From an uncultured archaeon (GTDB lineage Archaea > Nanobdellota > Nanobdellia > Pacearchaeales > GW2011-AR1): 46,807 nucleotides of DNA. How positions within the stretch are numbered: position 1 is the stretch's first letter; the number at the start of each line of letters is the position of its first letter. A program made the position numbers and the translations under genes. Positions 20,172-29,641 of the stretch are shown here, in pieces. The stretch spans positions 80,371-127,177 of the forward strand of contig CAIPOI010000005.1 of NCBI GenBank assembly GCA_903866625.1. The letters are read 5' to 3'. The notes beneath the pieces were generated by a model. It had not been told where the DNA came from. It made no database searches and saw nothing but the letters and a program-made list of their open reading frames with translations.

Positions 20172-20932
20172 TGACAAATACAAATATAAGTAATTCAGTT
20201 AAAATAACACTTATTATTGCTGGAGCAGTAGTTTTGCTGGCGTTAATAGGTTATCTTGCTATAAATGGATTTGTTAATAAAAATACAAATCAAGTTACAG
20301 TTGATGGACAATCTTCTATAAAGGTTACACCAGATTTAGTAACGGTTTATTTTAATGTTGAAACCAATGGTTCAACAGCTGTCGATGCTAAAGATGCTAA
20401 TTCAGCTATAGTAAATAAATTAACCTATGAGTTGATTGCTCTTGGTTTTGATAGAGAAGATATTCAAACAGAAGGCTTTAACATTTATGAAGATATTAGA
20501 TGGGAGAATGATAAGCAGAAGAGCTATGGCTTTAAGGCTACACATCAAATAAAAGTTGAAATGAACACAAGTTCTGCTTCAAAGATAAGTGAAGTTATTG
20601 ATGCAGGAGTTGATGCTGGAGCATTACTTCAATATATTAACTTTGAGTTAACTACTCAAAAACAAAATGAGTATAAGGCTCAAGCATTAAGGGAAGCAAG
20701 CTTAGATGCTAAGACAAAAGCAGAAGCTGTTGCTTCAGGACTTGGAAAAAGAGTTGGAAAAATTATTAGCATTTCAACTTCTAACTATGATTATAGGCCT
20801 TGGCCTATTTATTATTCTGCTAATGGGGGAGTAGCTTCAGATGTTGCAGAAGCAAAAGTTGCTGTGAATAATATACAACCCGGAAGCCAAGAAGTTAGTG
20901 CTTATGTTTCAGCAACATATAGGATAGTTTAA
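20171..20932 (+). CDS. SIMPL (DUF541) domain protein, membrane-anchored
   Basis: N-terminal TM; VTVDGQSSIKVTPDLVTVYFNVETNGSTAVDAKDANSAIVNKLTYELIALGFDREDIQTEGFNIYE. Confidence 0.88.
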   Translation: MTNTNISNSVKITLIIAGAVVLLALIGYLAINGFVNKNTNQVTVDGQSSIKVTPDLVTVYFNVETNGSTAVDAKDANSAIVNKLTYELIALGFDREDIQTEGFNIYEDIRWENDKQKSYGFKATHQIKVEMNTSSASKISEVIDAGVDAGALLQYINFELTTQKQNEYKAQALREASLDAKTKAEAVASGLGKRVGKIISISTSNYDYRPWPIYYSANGGVASDVAEAKVAVNNIQPGSQEVSAYVSATYRIV

Positions 20933-21000
20933 TTTTTTATTTTTCTTTTATTATTTTTTATTTTAGTTAGTTTTTTATACACCTCTTTCTTTGCTTATTT

Positions 21001-22305
21001 ATGATATTTAAGGGTAAGGAATTTGGAGTTGGAAGCAAAGTAAAAGTTAAAACTTTTAGTGATGAAACTACTGGAACACTCATAGAAAGTTATGATCCGG
21101 GGATTGTTCTTGTTAAACTTGAATCTGGTTATAACATTGGAATTGATCGGGATAATATTGTCGAGATAAAAGTTCTTGAAAAACCATTAAAACAACAAAA
21201 AGATGAGAAAGAATTTGAATTGTCTCATAAAAAACCAGTTATAGATATAATTATGACTGGTGGAACTATCTCTTCATCACTTGATGTTAAAACTGGCGGA
21301 GTAAAATGGTTAACTTCTCCTTCTGAACTGTTTAAGTTTTATCCAGAGATATTTGAGTTAGCAGATATAAGGATAATTAATCCATTTATGAAATTCTCAG
21401 AGGATATGATTCCTGAAGATTGGCAGAAGATTGCTAAACATGTTGTTAAAAGTTTAAACGATGAGCAAGTAAAAGGAGTTATAGTTACTCACGGGACTGA
21501 TACTCTTCATTATACTGGTGCCGCTCTCAGTTTTATGATTGAAAATTTGAATAAACCGGTTGTTCTTACTTATTCTCAGCGTTCAAGCGATAGAGGGAGT
21601 TCTGATGCTGAATTAAATCTTTATTGTGCTGCTAAAGCCGCACTTTCGGATATTGCAGAAGTAATGTTGGTGGGGCATGCTAATAGTGATGATGAATACT
21701 GTTTTGCTTTACAAGGCACAAAGGTTAGAAAAATGCATAGTTCTAGAAGAGATACCTTTAGGCCAATTAATACTCAGCCAATTGCTAAAATTTACAGAGA
21801 TAAAATTGAAGTTTTAAAAGAGTATAACAAACGCAAGAGTGGAAAAGAAAAGGCTATTCTTGAAAATTATTTTGAACCTAATATTGCTTTGATTAAGTTT
21901 TATCCCGGACAAGATCCTGAAATACTTGAGTATTATTTTAAACAAGGCTATAAGGGGGTTATTATTGAAATGACTGGGCTTGGACAAGTTCTTAGTGAAG
22001 GAAATAGAAATTGGGTTCCAGTTATAAAAAAACTTGTTGATAAAGGTTTTATTATTTGTGCTGCTAGTCAAACAATTTATGGGACTCTAAATCCCTTGGT
22101 TTATTCTTCTGGACGTGATTTAGTTAAAGCAGGAGTTATTTATTTGAAAGATATGCTTTCTGAAACCGCTTATGTTAAACTTGGTTGGACTATTGGAAAA
22201 CTTGAGGAAGAGAAAATAAAAATTACAAAAGAAGCTGTTGAAAAGCTAATGCTTAAAAATATTTCCAAAGAGTTTAATGATAGGCTTGGAGAAGGTTTTA
22301 TCTAA
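21001..22305 (+). CDS. gatD: Glu-tRNA(Gln) amidotransferase subunit D
   Basis: Asparaginase-like DIIMTGGTISSSLDVKTGGV and GVIVTHGTDTLHYTGAALSFM with N-terminal GatD extension. Confidence 0.95.
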   Translation: MIFKGKEFGVGSKVKVKTFSDETTGTLIESYDPGIVLVKLESGYNIGIDRDNIVEIKVLEKPLKQQKDEKEFELSHKKPVIDIIMTGGTISSSLDVKTGGVKWLTSPSELFKFYPEIFELADIRIINPFMKFSEDMIPEDWQKIAKHVVKSLNDEQVKGVIVTHGTDTLHYTGAALSFMIENLNKPVVLTYSQRSSDRGSSDAELNLYCAAKAALSDIAEVMLVGHANSDDEYCFALQGTKVRKMHSSRRDTFRPINTQPIAKIYRDKIEVLKEYNKRKSGKEKAILENYFEPNIALIKFYPGQDPEILEYYFKQGYKGVIIEMTGLGQVLSEGNRNWVPVIKKLVDKGFIICAASQTIYGTLNPLVYSSGRDLVKAGVIYLKDMLSETAYVKLGWTIGKLEEEKIKITKEAVEKLMLKNISKEFNDRLGEGFI

Positions 22306-22556
22306 CTAAAACCCTCGTTTATTTGTCTTAGTCCTTTCTTCATTGGTTCAAATTTTATATCTTCTAATTTGATATTCTGAAAGCGTGGTATGGGTAAGCA
22401 ATTTGCAGGTTTTCTTGTTATATATCTTCCATCTTCGAACCACTGCAGAGTTTCTGTGGTTTGTGCTTTTTGTAGTTTGGTTAATGAAAGATTTGCATAA
22501 GCAGTTATTCCTAATATTAGGGCGTAAGTCATTATTTGTTTAGAAAGTTCGTTCAT
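22302..22556 (-). CDS. Hypothetical small protein
   Basis: 84-aa ORF with N-terminal hydrophobic segment. Confidence 0.4.
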   Translation of the reverse strand: MNELSKQIMTYALILGITAYANLSLTKLQKAQTTETLQWFEDGRYITRKPANCLPIPRFQNIKLEDIKFEPMKKGLRQINEGFS

Positions 22557-22560
22557 TCTG

Positions 22561-22743
22561 TTATTTCTTTTTTTTGTTTAATTTTAAAATCTGATAGCCT
22601 TTTCCGCTTAGTTCATATCCGATACATGCTCTTGAACCGTCGGGTTGAATTATTTGCCTGTCCTCTCTCACAGTTCCTGCATCTAAATCTCCTTCAGGAA
22701 ATTCTGAGCCTAATAGAAATTCTAACTCTTCTTGTTCATCCAT
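22561..22743 (-). CDS. Hypothetical small protein
   Basis: 60-aa ORF in a minus-strand run of small ORFs. Confidence 0.4.
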   Translation of the reverse strand: MDEQEELEFLLGSEFPEGDLDAGTVREDRQIIQPDGSRACIGYELSGKGYQILKLNKKKK

Positions 22744-22744
22744 T

Positions 22745-23176
22745 TTAAAGAGTTTTTATTTGTTCCTTTATTCTTAAGAATTTATTAGTCAATACAGGTA
22801 GCTCTTGAATTCTTTGAGAAGCATAAGCGATTAATTTACAATCCTCTTTTAATTGACTTGTTTCATAAGAATCTCTGTTGCGGAAAACTGATTCTCTATC
22901 TTGTGCTCTAAGTGTTTTTAGTATATCTTGAGAGCTATTTTTTGCATCAGCATATCTCCCTTGATTGTACATTGCTAGTGCTTCATTACCTTGAGTTCTT
23001 AGTTCTTCTAAAACTCTAGCGTCTTCATTGATAAGATATTTTGCTCCCGCAGTTGCTAAGGTTAGAACTAATCCTCCCATCAATCCAATTTTCTTTAATG
23101 TACTTCTTTCCATAATATTTCTGGGTTTTTGGGGTTTATAAATGTTGCGTTTGATGTATCTAAGTAGTAGTGACAA
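22745..23176 (-). CDS. Hypothetical protein with N-terminal TM
   Basis: 143-aa ORF; likely start at MERSTLKKIGLMGGLVLTLATAGAKYL. Confidence 0.45.
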   Translation of the reverse strand: MSLLLRYIKRNIYKPQKPRNIMERSTLKKIGLMGGLVLTLATAGAKYLINEDARVLEELRTQGNEALAMYNQGRYADAKNSSQDILKTLRAQDRESVFRNRDSYETSQLKEDCKLIAYASQRIQELPVLTNKFLRIKEQIKTL

Positions 23177-23214
23177 ATGGAAAGGTTTATAAGGCTAAAA
23201 CCCCCTTAAAAGGT

Positions 23215-23538
23215 ATGGCAAATCAAGTTAAAAATTGGGCTCAGAGAAAGTTAACTCCTAATGATCTAGAGCTTCAAGGTATTGTTGAAGAATTTTTACG
23301 TTCAGAGCAAGATTTCTATGCTCAAAAACCTAATCGTTCTAGAGGTAAAATATTTGAAAATAAAGACGGAGTTCTGCCTCAAGTAGGCGAATATGAAGAA
23401 TTTGATGTTACTCCAAGAAAAGTTGATTCTAGAAGAATTATAGTTAATATTCATACTTTAGATGCTTATGTTAGCTTAGCTCACTACGATCCTAATAGTT
23501 TTTGGTATCTCGGCAGAGTTGGAGAATTAGAATTTTAA
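23215..23538 (+). CDS. Hypothetical protein
   Basis: Internal Met MANQVKNWAQRKLTPNDLELQGIVEEFL preferred as start. Confidence 0.45.
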   Translation: MANQVKNWAQRKLTPNDLELQGIVEEFLRSEQDFYAQKPNRSRGKIFENKDGVLPQVGEYEEFDVTPRKVDSRRIIVNIHTLDAYVSLAHYDPNSFWYLGRVGELEF

Positions 23539-23585
23539 TTATATCCCACCTCAAGTTTTATTAATCCTATTTCTTAGATATATTT

Positions 23586-25034
23586 ATGAAAGAACCTAAA
23601 GAAGTTAAAAAAGTAGAGATGCGTGCTGGCTTAGAAATTCATCAACAGCTGGATACAGGGAAGCTTTTTTGTAGATGTCCGAGCATACTTAGAAACGATG
23701 AACCTGATTGGATTGTTAAACGAAAACTTCATGCTGTTGCTGGTGAGTCTGGTGAAGTGGATATTGCAGCTAAACATGAGGTTAGTAAAAGTAGAGAGTT
23801 TATTTATCAGGGCTATAAAGATTCTTGTTGTCTTATAGAGTTTGATGAGCAACCGCCTATGGAAATTGATAAAGAAGCTTTGAAGGTTGCTGTTCAGATT
23901 GCTTTGCTACTTAATTGTGAAATAATTCAAAATTCCCAGATAATGCGTAAAACTGTATTAAATGGTTCAAATACTTCTGGTTTTCAGAGAACTGTTTTAT
24001 TTGCAAAAAATGGTTTTATTGAAACTAGTTTTGGTAAGGTTGGAATTGATAATATTTTTCTTGAAGAAGACTCTGCAAGACCTGCTAGTTCTAAGGAAGA
24101 GAGTGATCCTGAATTAGAACATTCAAAAGTTTACAAACTAGATAGATTAGGATTACCTCTTGTAGAAATTGCTACAGGACCTCATATGTTTTTTCCAGAA
24201 CAAGTTAAAGAAGCTGCACTTAAGATTGGCGAGATACTTAGAGCTTGTAAGGTTAGGCGTGGAATTGGAACTATTCGTCAGGATCTTAATGTAAGCACAC
24301 CAAAACATCCGAGAGTTGAAATAAAGGGTTTTCAGGATCCTAAAATGATGATTGAAACTATTGAAAAAGAAATAGATAGGCAGAAAAAAAATAAAAATCC
24401 AGTTTCAGAAGTTAGAAAAGCCAATGTTGATGGAAGCTCGAGTTTCTTAAGACCCATGCCCGGTGAGCATAGAATGTATCCTGAAACAGATTTACCCCTT
24501 TTGCATATATCAAGAGATTTTATTAATGAAGTTAAGGCAGATTTGCCAAAATTAAAATCAGATATTCGCGGAGAATTAAAACAAAAAGGTCTTAGTGAAG
24601 AAATGATTAAGCTTGTTTTAAGTGAAGAGAAGCTTAAAGAGTTTGAAGCTTTGTTAGATTCTTATAATAACCCTAATTTTGTTGCTAAGCTTTTACTTAT
24701 TCTGACTAAAGAGGTTGCAAGTCATGAGAAAGTTAAGCAAGAATTGTTTGGTTTAGATATTCTCGAAAGTATACTTCAAGCTATTAGGGACAAAAAAATA
24801 AACGAAAGTGATGCTAAGCAAGTACTTGAAAATATTGCTAAAGGTAAATCTTTAGGCGAAGCCCTAAAGATAGAAAAAATAGATTCAAGTGATATGGAAG
24901 GAGAGATAGCTAAGATAGTTAAAGAAAAACCTGGACTAAACGCTAATGCTTATATGGGCTTAGTTATGGCTAAATTTAAGGGTAAGGTTTCTGGAAAAGA
25001 GGTTATGGAAATCCTTAAAAAGCTGGTGAGGTAG
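23586..25034 (+). CDS. gatE: Glu-tRNA(Gln) amidotransferase subunit E, short form lacking the GAD insertion
   Basis: RAGLEIHQQLDTGKLFCRCPS; LDRLGLPLVEIATGPHMFFPEQVKEAALKIGEILRACKVRRGIGTIRQDLNVS; RPMPGEHRMYPETDLP; 482 aa. Confidence 0.94.
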   Translation: MKEPKEVKKVEMRAGLEIHQQLDTGKLFCRCPSILRNDEPDWIVKRKLHAVAGESGEVDIAAKHEVSKSREFIYQGYKDSCCLIEFDEQPPMEIDKEALKVAVQIALLLNCEIIQNSQIMRKTVLNGSNTSGFQRTVLFAKNGFIETSFGKVGIDNIFLEEDSARPASSKEESDPELEHSKVYKLDRLGLPLVEIATGPHMFFPEQVKEAALKIGEILRACKVRRGIGTIRQDLNVSTPKHPRVEIKGFQDPKMMIETIEKEIDRQKKNKNPVSEVRKANVDGSSSFLRPMPGEHRMYPETDLPLLHISRDFINEVKADLPKLKSDIRGELKQKGLSEEMIKLVLSEEKLKEFEALLDSYNNPNFVAKLLLILTKEVASHEKVKQELFGLDILESILQAIRDKKINESDAKQVLENIAKGKSLGEALKIEKIDSSDMEGEIAKIVKEKPGLNANAYMGLVMAKFKGKVSGKEVMEILKKLVR

Positions 25035-25076
25035 AATAATCAAATTTATAAAGGATATCTCTTTTAAAATATTATC

Positions 25077-26378
25077 ATGGAAAGAATAAAAATTCAAGAT
25101 TTAAAAGACAAGATTGAAAAAGTTGTAACAGTTCAGGGGTTTATTCATGAAATAAGGGATCAAAGTAAGGTAAAATTTTTGCTTTTAAGAGATAATTCTG
25201 GAATAGTTCAGCTTGTAGCTCTGCCTGAAAACAAAAAAGTTTTTGACACAATAACTAAGATTCCCAGAGAATCGGTTCTAAGTGTTAAGGGCATTGTTAA
25301 AGAACAAAAGCAAGCCAGGCCCTTAGGTTTAGAAATTCATATCAATGAATTTGAAGTTTTATCTGAAGCAGATAAAGATTTGCCAATCCAGGTAGTTGAA
25401 AAAGGAGAAGAGCCTGCGTTGCCTACTAGATTAGATTGGAGATGGATTGATTTGAGGAAACCTAAGAATTTCTTAATATTTAAAATTTGGACTGATATGG
25501 AAGCTGCAATGAGGGAATATTGGTTAGCTAATGGTTTTACTCAGATATATACTCCTAAATTTGTTGCGGGTGCTACTGAATCTGGAGCAGAATTATTTAG
25601 CCTAGATTATTTTGGAAAAAAAGCTTCTTTAGCTCAATCTCCACAATTTTATAAACAAATGGCTATGGCTGCTGGTTTTGAGAGAATTTTTGAAATAGGC
25701 CCGGTTTTTAGAGCGAATAAATCTCACACTATCCGACATGATACTGAATTTACAAGCATAGATATAGAAGTTTCTTATATAAATTCTCACGAAGATATTA
25801 TGAAGATTGAAGAAGAATGGATGGCTCATACTCTTAAGAGAATAAAAGAGAAATATGGAGATAAAATTAAGGAAGTTTTTGGTGTGGAAGTTAATGTGCC
25901 TAAACTACCTTTTCCAAGAATAACTATGGCTGAAGCAATAGCTCTGTTAAAAAAAGAATATAAACACTCCTGTGTGGGCGATTTAGATCCCGAAGGTGAG
26001 AAATTATTATGCGAACATTTCAAAAAGACTCAAGGACATGAATTTGTTTTTGTAAAGGATTGGCCACTAGATGTTAGACCCTTTTATCATATGCGTGAAA
26101 ATGGATATTCAAAAAGCTATGATTTGCTTTGGAAAGGAATGGAGATTACAACTGGAGCTCAGAGAGAACACAGATATGAATTACTTAAAAAACAGGCCCA
26201 AGAAAAAAAAGTGGATATCAAAGCTATAAAAGACTATCTTAATTTTTTCAAATATGGTTGCCCTCCTCATGGAGGTTTTGGTTTAAGCCCTTCAAGAGTT
26301 ATGATGCTTTTATTAGGTATTAAGAATGTAAGAGAAGTAACTTTCTTACCAAGGGATACAGAAAGATTAAACCCTTAA
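25077..26378 (+). CDS. aspS: Aspartyl-tRNA synthetase, archaeal type (copy 1)
   Basis: LDWRWIDLRKP, ESGAELFSLDYFGKKASLAQSPQFYKQMAMAAGFERIFEIGPVFRA, CPPHGGFGLSPSRVMMLLLGIKNVREVTFLPRD. Confidence 0.93.
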   Translation: MERIKIQDLKDKIEKVVTVQGFIHEIRDQSKVKFLLLRDNSGIVQLVALPENKKVFDTITKIPRESVLSVKGIVKEQKQARPLGLEIHINEFEVLSEADKDLPIQVVEKGEEPALPTRLDWRWIDLRKPKNFLIFKIWTDMEAAMREYWLANGFTQIYTPKFVAGATESGAELFSLDYFGKKASLAQSPQFYKQMAMAAGFERIFEIGPVFRANKSHTIRHDTEFTSIDIEVSYINSHEDIMKIEEEWMAHTLKRIKEKYGDKIKEVFGVEVNVPKLPFPRITMAEAIALLKKEYKHSCVGDLDPEGEKLLCEHFKKTQGHEFVFVKDWPLDVRPFYHMRENGYSKSYDLLWKGMEITTGAQREHRYELLKKQAQEKKVDIKAIKDYLNFFKYGCPPHGGFGLSPSRVMMLLLGIKNVREVTFLPRDTERLNP

Positions 26379-27224
26379 CTACATATCTTCTAGAATCGGT
26401 TTGTCTTCTATAAATTCGCAAGGAAGTCCAATTTTTTTAAAGTATTCACACATTTTAATGCAGGCAAATTTTTCGGTAGAATAATGAGTACCTCCTAAGA
26501 TATTAATTTTGTTCTCTTTAGCATAATCATGTTCTTTTTTCGAGTGGTCATTCTTTATTGAAACCCCTGTGATAAAAGTATTAATGCCTCTTTTTTTAAG
26601 TTCTTCTAATGTTTCGATTTGATTTCCTCCGCCAGCCGTAACACCAACCAAAGAATTTTTGATTTCAGTTCCGTAATTATACAGGACTGTTTTATGACCT
26701 GCTATTTTTTCAAATTCGGCTTTTAATGCGGATAGACCTAATTTAGTTTTTCCAATTACACCTGCCAAACCTCCGAAATAAGGTGCAAAAGGTTCAATTT
26801 CTTTTAAACCCAATTTTTTAGCTAAGGTTTTACTGGTGGAGTAATCTGAATAGTTGTCTAAAGGCACATGAAGATTATATATTGAAATTTTATTTTTTTT
26901 AAACTCTTCTAATAGGTTTTTATTCATTTGAAAGAAAATTTTTGGAGCGGCTCGAATATCCCAAATACTTGGATGATGAACAAATAAGAGGATATTTTTC
27001 TTTCCGGTTTTTAATATAAATTTCATTACTTCTTCAGAAGGAAATACTGCGGTGTAAACTGAATTTATCTCTGAAGTATTATCGCAAACAAGACCCATGG
27101 ATCTCTTTTTAAAGTTTTCACATAGAAAATCTCGTATTTCCCCCATATATTGTACCCAATCATCACTTAGTTCTGGTTTAATGAAATCCTTTTCAAGGTG
27201 AGCGTAAACTTTTTTTGAGTCCAT
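26379..27224 (-). CDS. Nif3-like dinuclear metal centre protein
   Basis: FVHHPSIWD, YNLHVPLDN, VGVTAGGGNQIETLEELKKRGINTFITG; start chosen at MDSKKVYAHLEK. Confidence 0.85.
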   Translation of the reverse strand: MDSKKVYAHLEKDFIKPELSDDWVQYMGEIRDFLCENFKKRSMGLVCDNTSEINSVYTAVFPSEEVMKFILKTGKKNILLFVHHPSIWDIRAAPKIFFQMNKNLLEEFKKNKISIYNLHVPLDNYSDYSTSKTLAKKLGLKEIEPFAPYFGGLAGVIGKTKLGLSALKAEFEKIAGHKTVLYNYGTEIKNSLVGVTAGGGNQIETLEELKKRGINTFITGVSIKNDHSKKEHDYAKENKINILGGTHYSTEKFACIKMCEYFKKIGLPCEFIEDKPILEDM

Positions 27225-27282
27225 ATTCCTCCATAGAAACAAAGATTTATAAACCATATTTGGATTTAGTTACTACTCTAAA

Positions 27283-28590
27283 ATGAAAAATAGAACACTA
27301 ATCGGGAATCTTGAAGCACAAATGGGTAATGTTGTGCAAGTAGCGGGCTTTGTTGAAAAACTCAGAAATCAAAAAGCTATGCAGTTTATGGTACTAAGAG
27401 ATCATACTGGTGCGGTACAACTAGTAAATCCTAAGAGTGAGAACTCTTTGACTTCTTTAGTTTCTTCTGCTATTCCTGCTTCCGCAGTTTCGGCTTCAGG
27501 TGTATTAGTGAAAAATCCTCATGTAAAACTTAATGGGTATGAAATCCAATTAGCCACTCTTAATATCCATAATTCTCCTCAAAGTCAACTTCCAATAACT
27601 TCTGAATCGGGTATAGATTCAAGGCTTGATTGGAGATACTTAGATTTAAGAGATCCAAAAAAACAATTAATATTCAAAATCCAGACTACTGCCGAACATG
27701 CAATGAGGGAATATTGGTTAGCTAATGGTTTTACTGAGATCCATTCACCCAAACTTGTTGAAGGTGCTAGCGAATCTGGAGCAGAATTATTTAGCCTAGA
27801 TTATTTTGGAAAAAAAGCTTCTTTAGCTCAATCTCCACAATTTTACAAACAAATGGCTATGGCTGCTGGCTTAGATCGTGTTTTTGAAATAGGCCCGGTT
27901 TTCAGAGCTAACCCTTCATTTACTTCTAGACATGATACTGAATTTACAAGTGTTGATATGGAACTATCTTGGATTGATTCTCATGAAGAAGTAATGGAAT
28001 TTGAAGAAAATTGGATAAATAATTTTATGACTAAGGTAGTTGCTAAACATGGTGATGAAATAAAAAAGAATTTTAATGTAGAACCTGTAATTCCTAAACT
28101 TCCATTCCCGAGAGTTAGTATGGATCAAGCTTATCAGATTTTAGAATCTCAAGGTTATTATGTTCCTCGGGAAGCTAAGGGCGATTTAGATCCTGAAGGT
28201 GAAAGAAGATTGGGCGCATTTATTAAAGAAAGATATGGACATGATTTTGTATTTGTTACAGATTATCCTGCTAAATCTAGAGCATTTTATCATATGAGAT
28301 ATTCTGAAAGACCGGAGGTTACTAAGAGCTTTGATTTGCTTTGGAAAGGATTAGAAGTTACAACTGGAGCTCAAAGAGAACACAGAGTTGATAAACTAAT
28401 AAAGCAGGCTGAAGAAAAAGGTGTTGATACTAAAGGAATCTCTTCTTACATTGATTTTTTTAAATATGGTTGCCCCCCTCATGGAGGCTGTGGTTTTGGA
28501 TTAACAAGAATGTTGATGAATTTAACAGGGTTAGGTAATGTTAGAGAAGTAACTTATGTTTATAGAGGACCAAATAGATTAACTCCTTAA
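27283..28590 (+). CDS. Aspartyl-tRNA synthetase paralog (copy 2)
   Basis: Full class IIb architecture: LDWRYLDLRDP, ESGAELFSLDYFGKKASLAQSPQFYKQMAMAAGLDRVFEIGPVFRA, CPPHGGCGFGLTRMLMNLTGLGNVREVTYVYRG. Confidence 0.9.
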   Translation: MKNRTLIGNLEAQMGNVVQVAGFVEKLRNQKAMQFMVLRDHTGAVQLVNPKSENSLTSLVSSAIPASAVSASGVLVKNPHVKLNGYEIQLATLNIHNSPQSQLPITSESGIDSRLDWRYLDLRDPKKQLIFKIQTTAEHAMREYWLANGFTEIHSPKLVEGASESGAELFSLDYFGKKASLAQSPQFYKQMAMAAGLDRVFEIGPVFRANPSFTSRHDTEFTSVDMELSWIDSHEEVMEFEENWINNFMTKVVAKHGDEIKKNFNVEPVIPKLPFPRVSMDQAYQILESQGYYVPREAKGDLDPEGERRLGAFIKERYGHDFVFVTDYPAKSRAFYHMRYSERPEVTKSFDLLWKGLEVTTGAQREHRVDKLIKQAEEKGVDTKGISSYIDFFKYGCPPHGGCGFGLTRMLMNLTGLGNVREVTYVYRGPNRLTP

Positions 28591-29564
28591 ATATTAAAAG
28601 ATTCTTTTTCGTTTTTTATAACTTTTAAAAACTCTATAGACTGTATTACTGAAAATCTTTCCTTTAGGTTGTCAATTATACTGATTAATTCTGTAGTATC
28701 TTTTGAGTAAACATTGCATATCAGATTCCAAGACCCAAGACTTTCAATTACATAATCTATATTTTTGTGGTTTACTAAATAATTTTGTATTTCTTCTATT
28801 TTATTTTTACTTGAGAGACTGAGTTCAATTAAAAACAGATAGCGATTATAACCTAACTTTTCTGTATCAATAATTGCACGAGTAGTCTTTATTATTTTCT
28901 TCTCCTTAATCTTCCTTATAGTATTCTTGATGGTTTCATAAGATTTATTGTATTTTTTTGCTAGGTTTAGATAAGATATCAATGGTTGACTTTTTAATTC
29001 CCTAAATATTTTAGTTTCTAATTCATTCAGCTCACTTTTTTCTTGAACGCCCGTAGTTTTAGAAATACATTTTTCTAACTTTCCATTTTTATCTAAAATT
29101 TTAAGATTTGTAGAAGTTCCTTTTACTTCTAAATTGATAGATTCTTTTTTTATAGAATTAGTACAAAACTTATGGAAAGATTCTAAGAAATTGTAAAAAT
29201 CTGCAATATTTTCTGCTCTAACCGAAATAAATAAATCCCAAGTGCCCAAAGTTTTTATACAAAATCCTACATTTTTTGAATTTCTAAGATAGGTCATAAT
29301 TTTTTCTTCTTTTATTTTATCTAGACCCCTGAACTGTATAAATAAACTAAAAATAGTATACCCTATCTGTCTAAGATTTATATCTAGATTATACCCCAAT
29401 AATATCTTTTTTTCTTGCAGAGTTTTTATACGATTGCCTACAAATTGTTTAGATCTTCTTATTACTTTTCCTATTTGAGAATAAGATTGTCTAGCATCTA
29501 AATCTAACTGATTTAGTATCTCTAAATCGAAACTATCTACCTTCATTATTTTGACAATATTCAA
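28587..29564 (-). CDS. Lrp/AsnC family regulator with two tandem HTH-RAM modules
   Basis: FDLEILNQLDLDARQSYSQIGKVIRRSKQFVGNRIKTL and a second LETKIFRELKSQPLISYLNLAKKYNKSYETIKNTIRKIKEKKII; two RAM-like halves. Confidence 0.88.
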   Translation of the reverse strand: MNIVKIMKVDSFDLEILNQLDLDARQSYSQIGKVIRRSKQFVGNRIKTLQEKKILLGYNLDINLRQIGYTIFSLFIQFRGLDKIKEEKIMTYLRNSKNVGFCIKTLGTWDLFISVRAENIADFYNFLESFHKFCTNSIKKESINLEVKGTSTNLKILDKNGKLEKCISKTTGVQEKSELNELETKIFRELKSQPLISYLNLAKKYNKSYETIKNTIRKIKEKKIIKTTRAIIDTEKLGYNRYLFLIELSLSSKNKIEEIQNYLVNHKNIDYVIESLGSWNLICNVYSKDTTELISIIDNLKERFSVIQSIEFLKVIKNEKESFNI

Positions 29565-29604
29565 CTATTTATATACTTTTCCTGAGTTTCGTAAAGTAAA
29601 AACA

Positions 29605-29636
29605 GAATTATTATTATATACTTGGAATAATAATTC
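29605..29636. promoter_or_regulatory. 11-bp perfect inverted repeat in the divergent lrp / small-ORF promoter region
   Basis: GAATTATTATT-atatacttgg-AATAATAATTC, 6 nt before ATG at 29642. Confidence 0.4.
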
Positions 29637-29641
29637 TTATA

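Noticed and set aside
20933-21000. T-rich stretch after the SIMPL gene as a special element
   Set aside because: Consistent with ordinary archaeal poly-T termination and promoter sequence; no structure
25077-28590. Assembly duplication of AspRS
   Set aside because: Only short tracts are identical; the remaining sequence diverges strongly, so these are true paralogs
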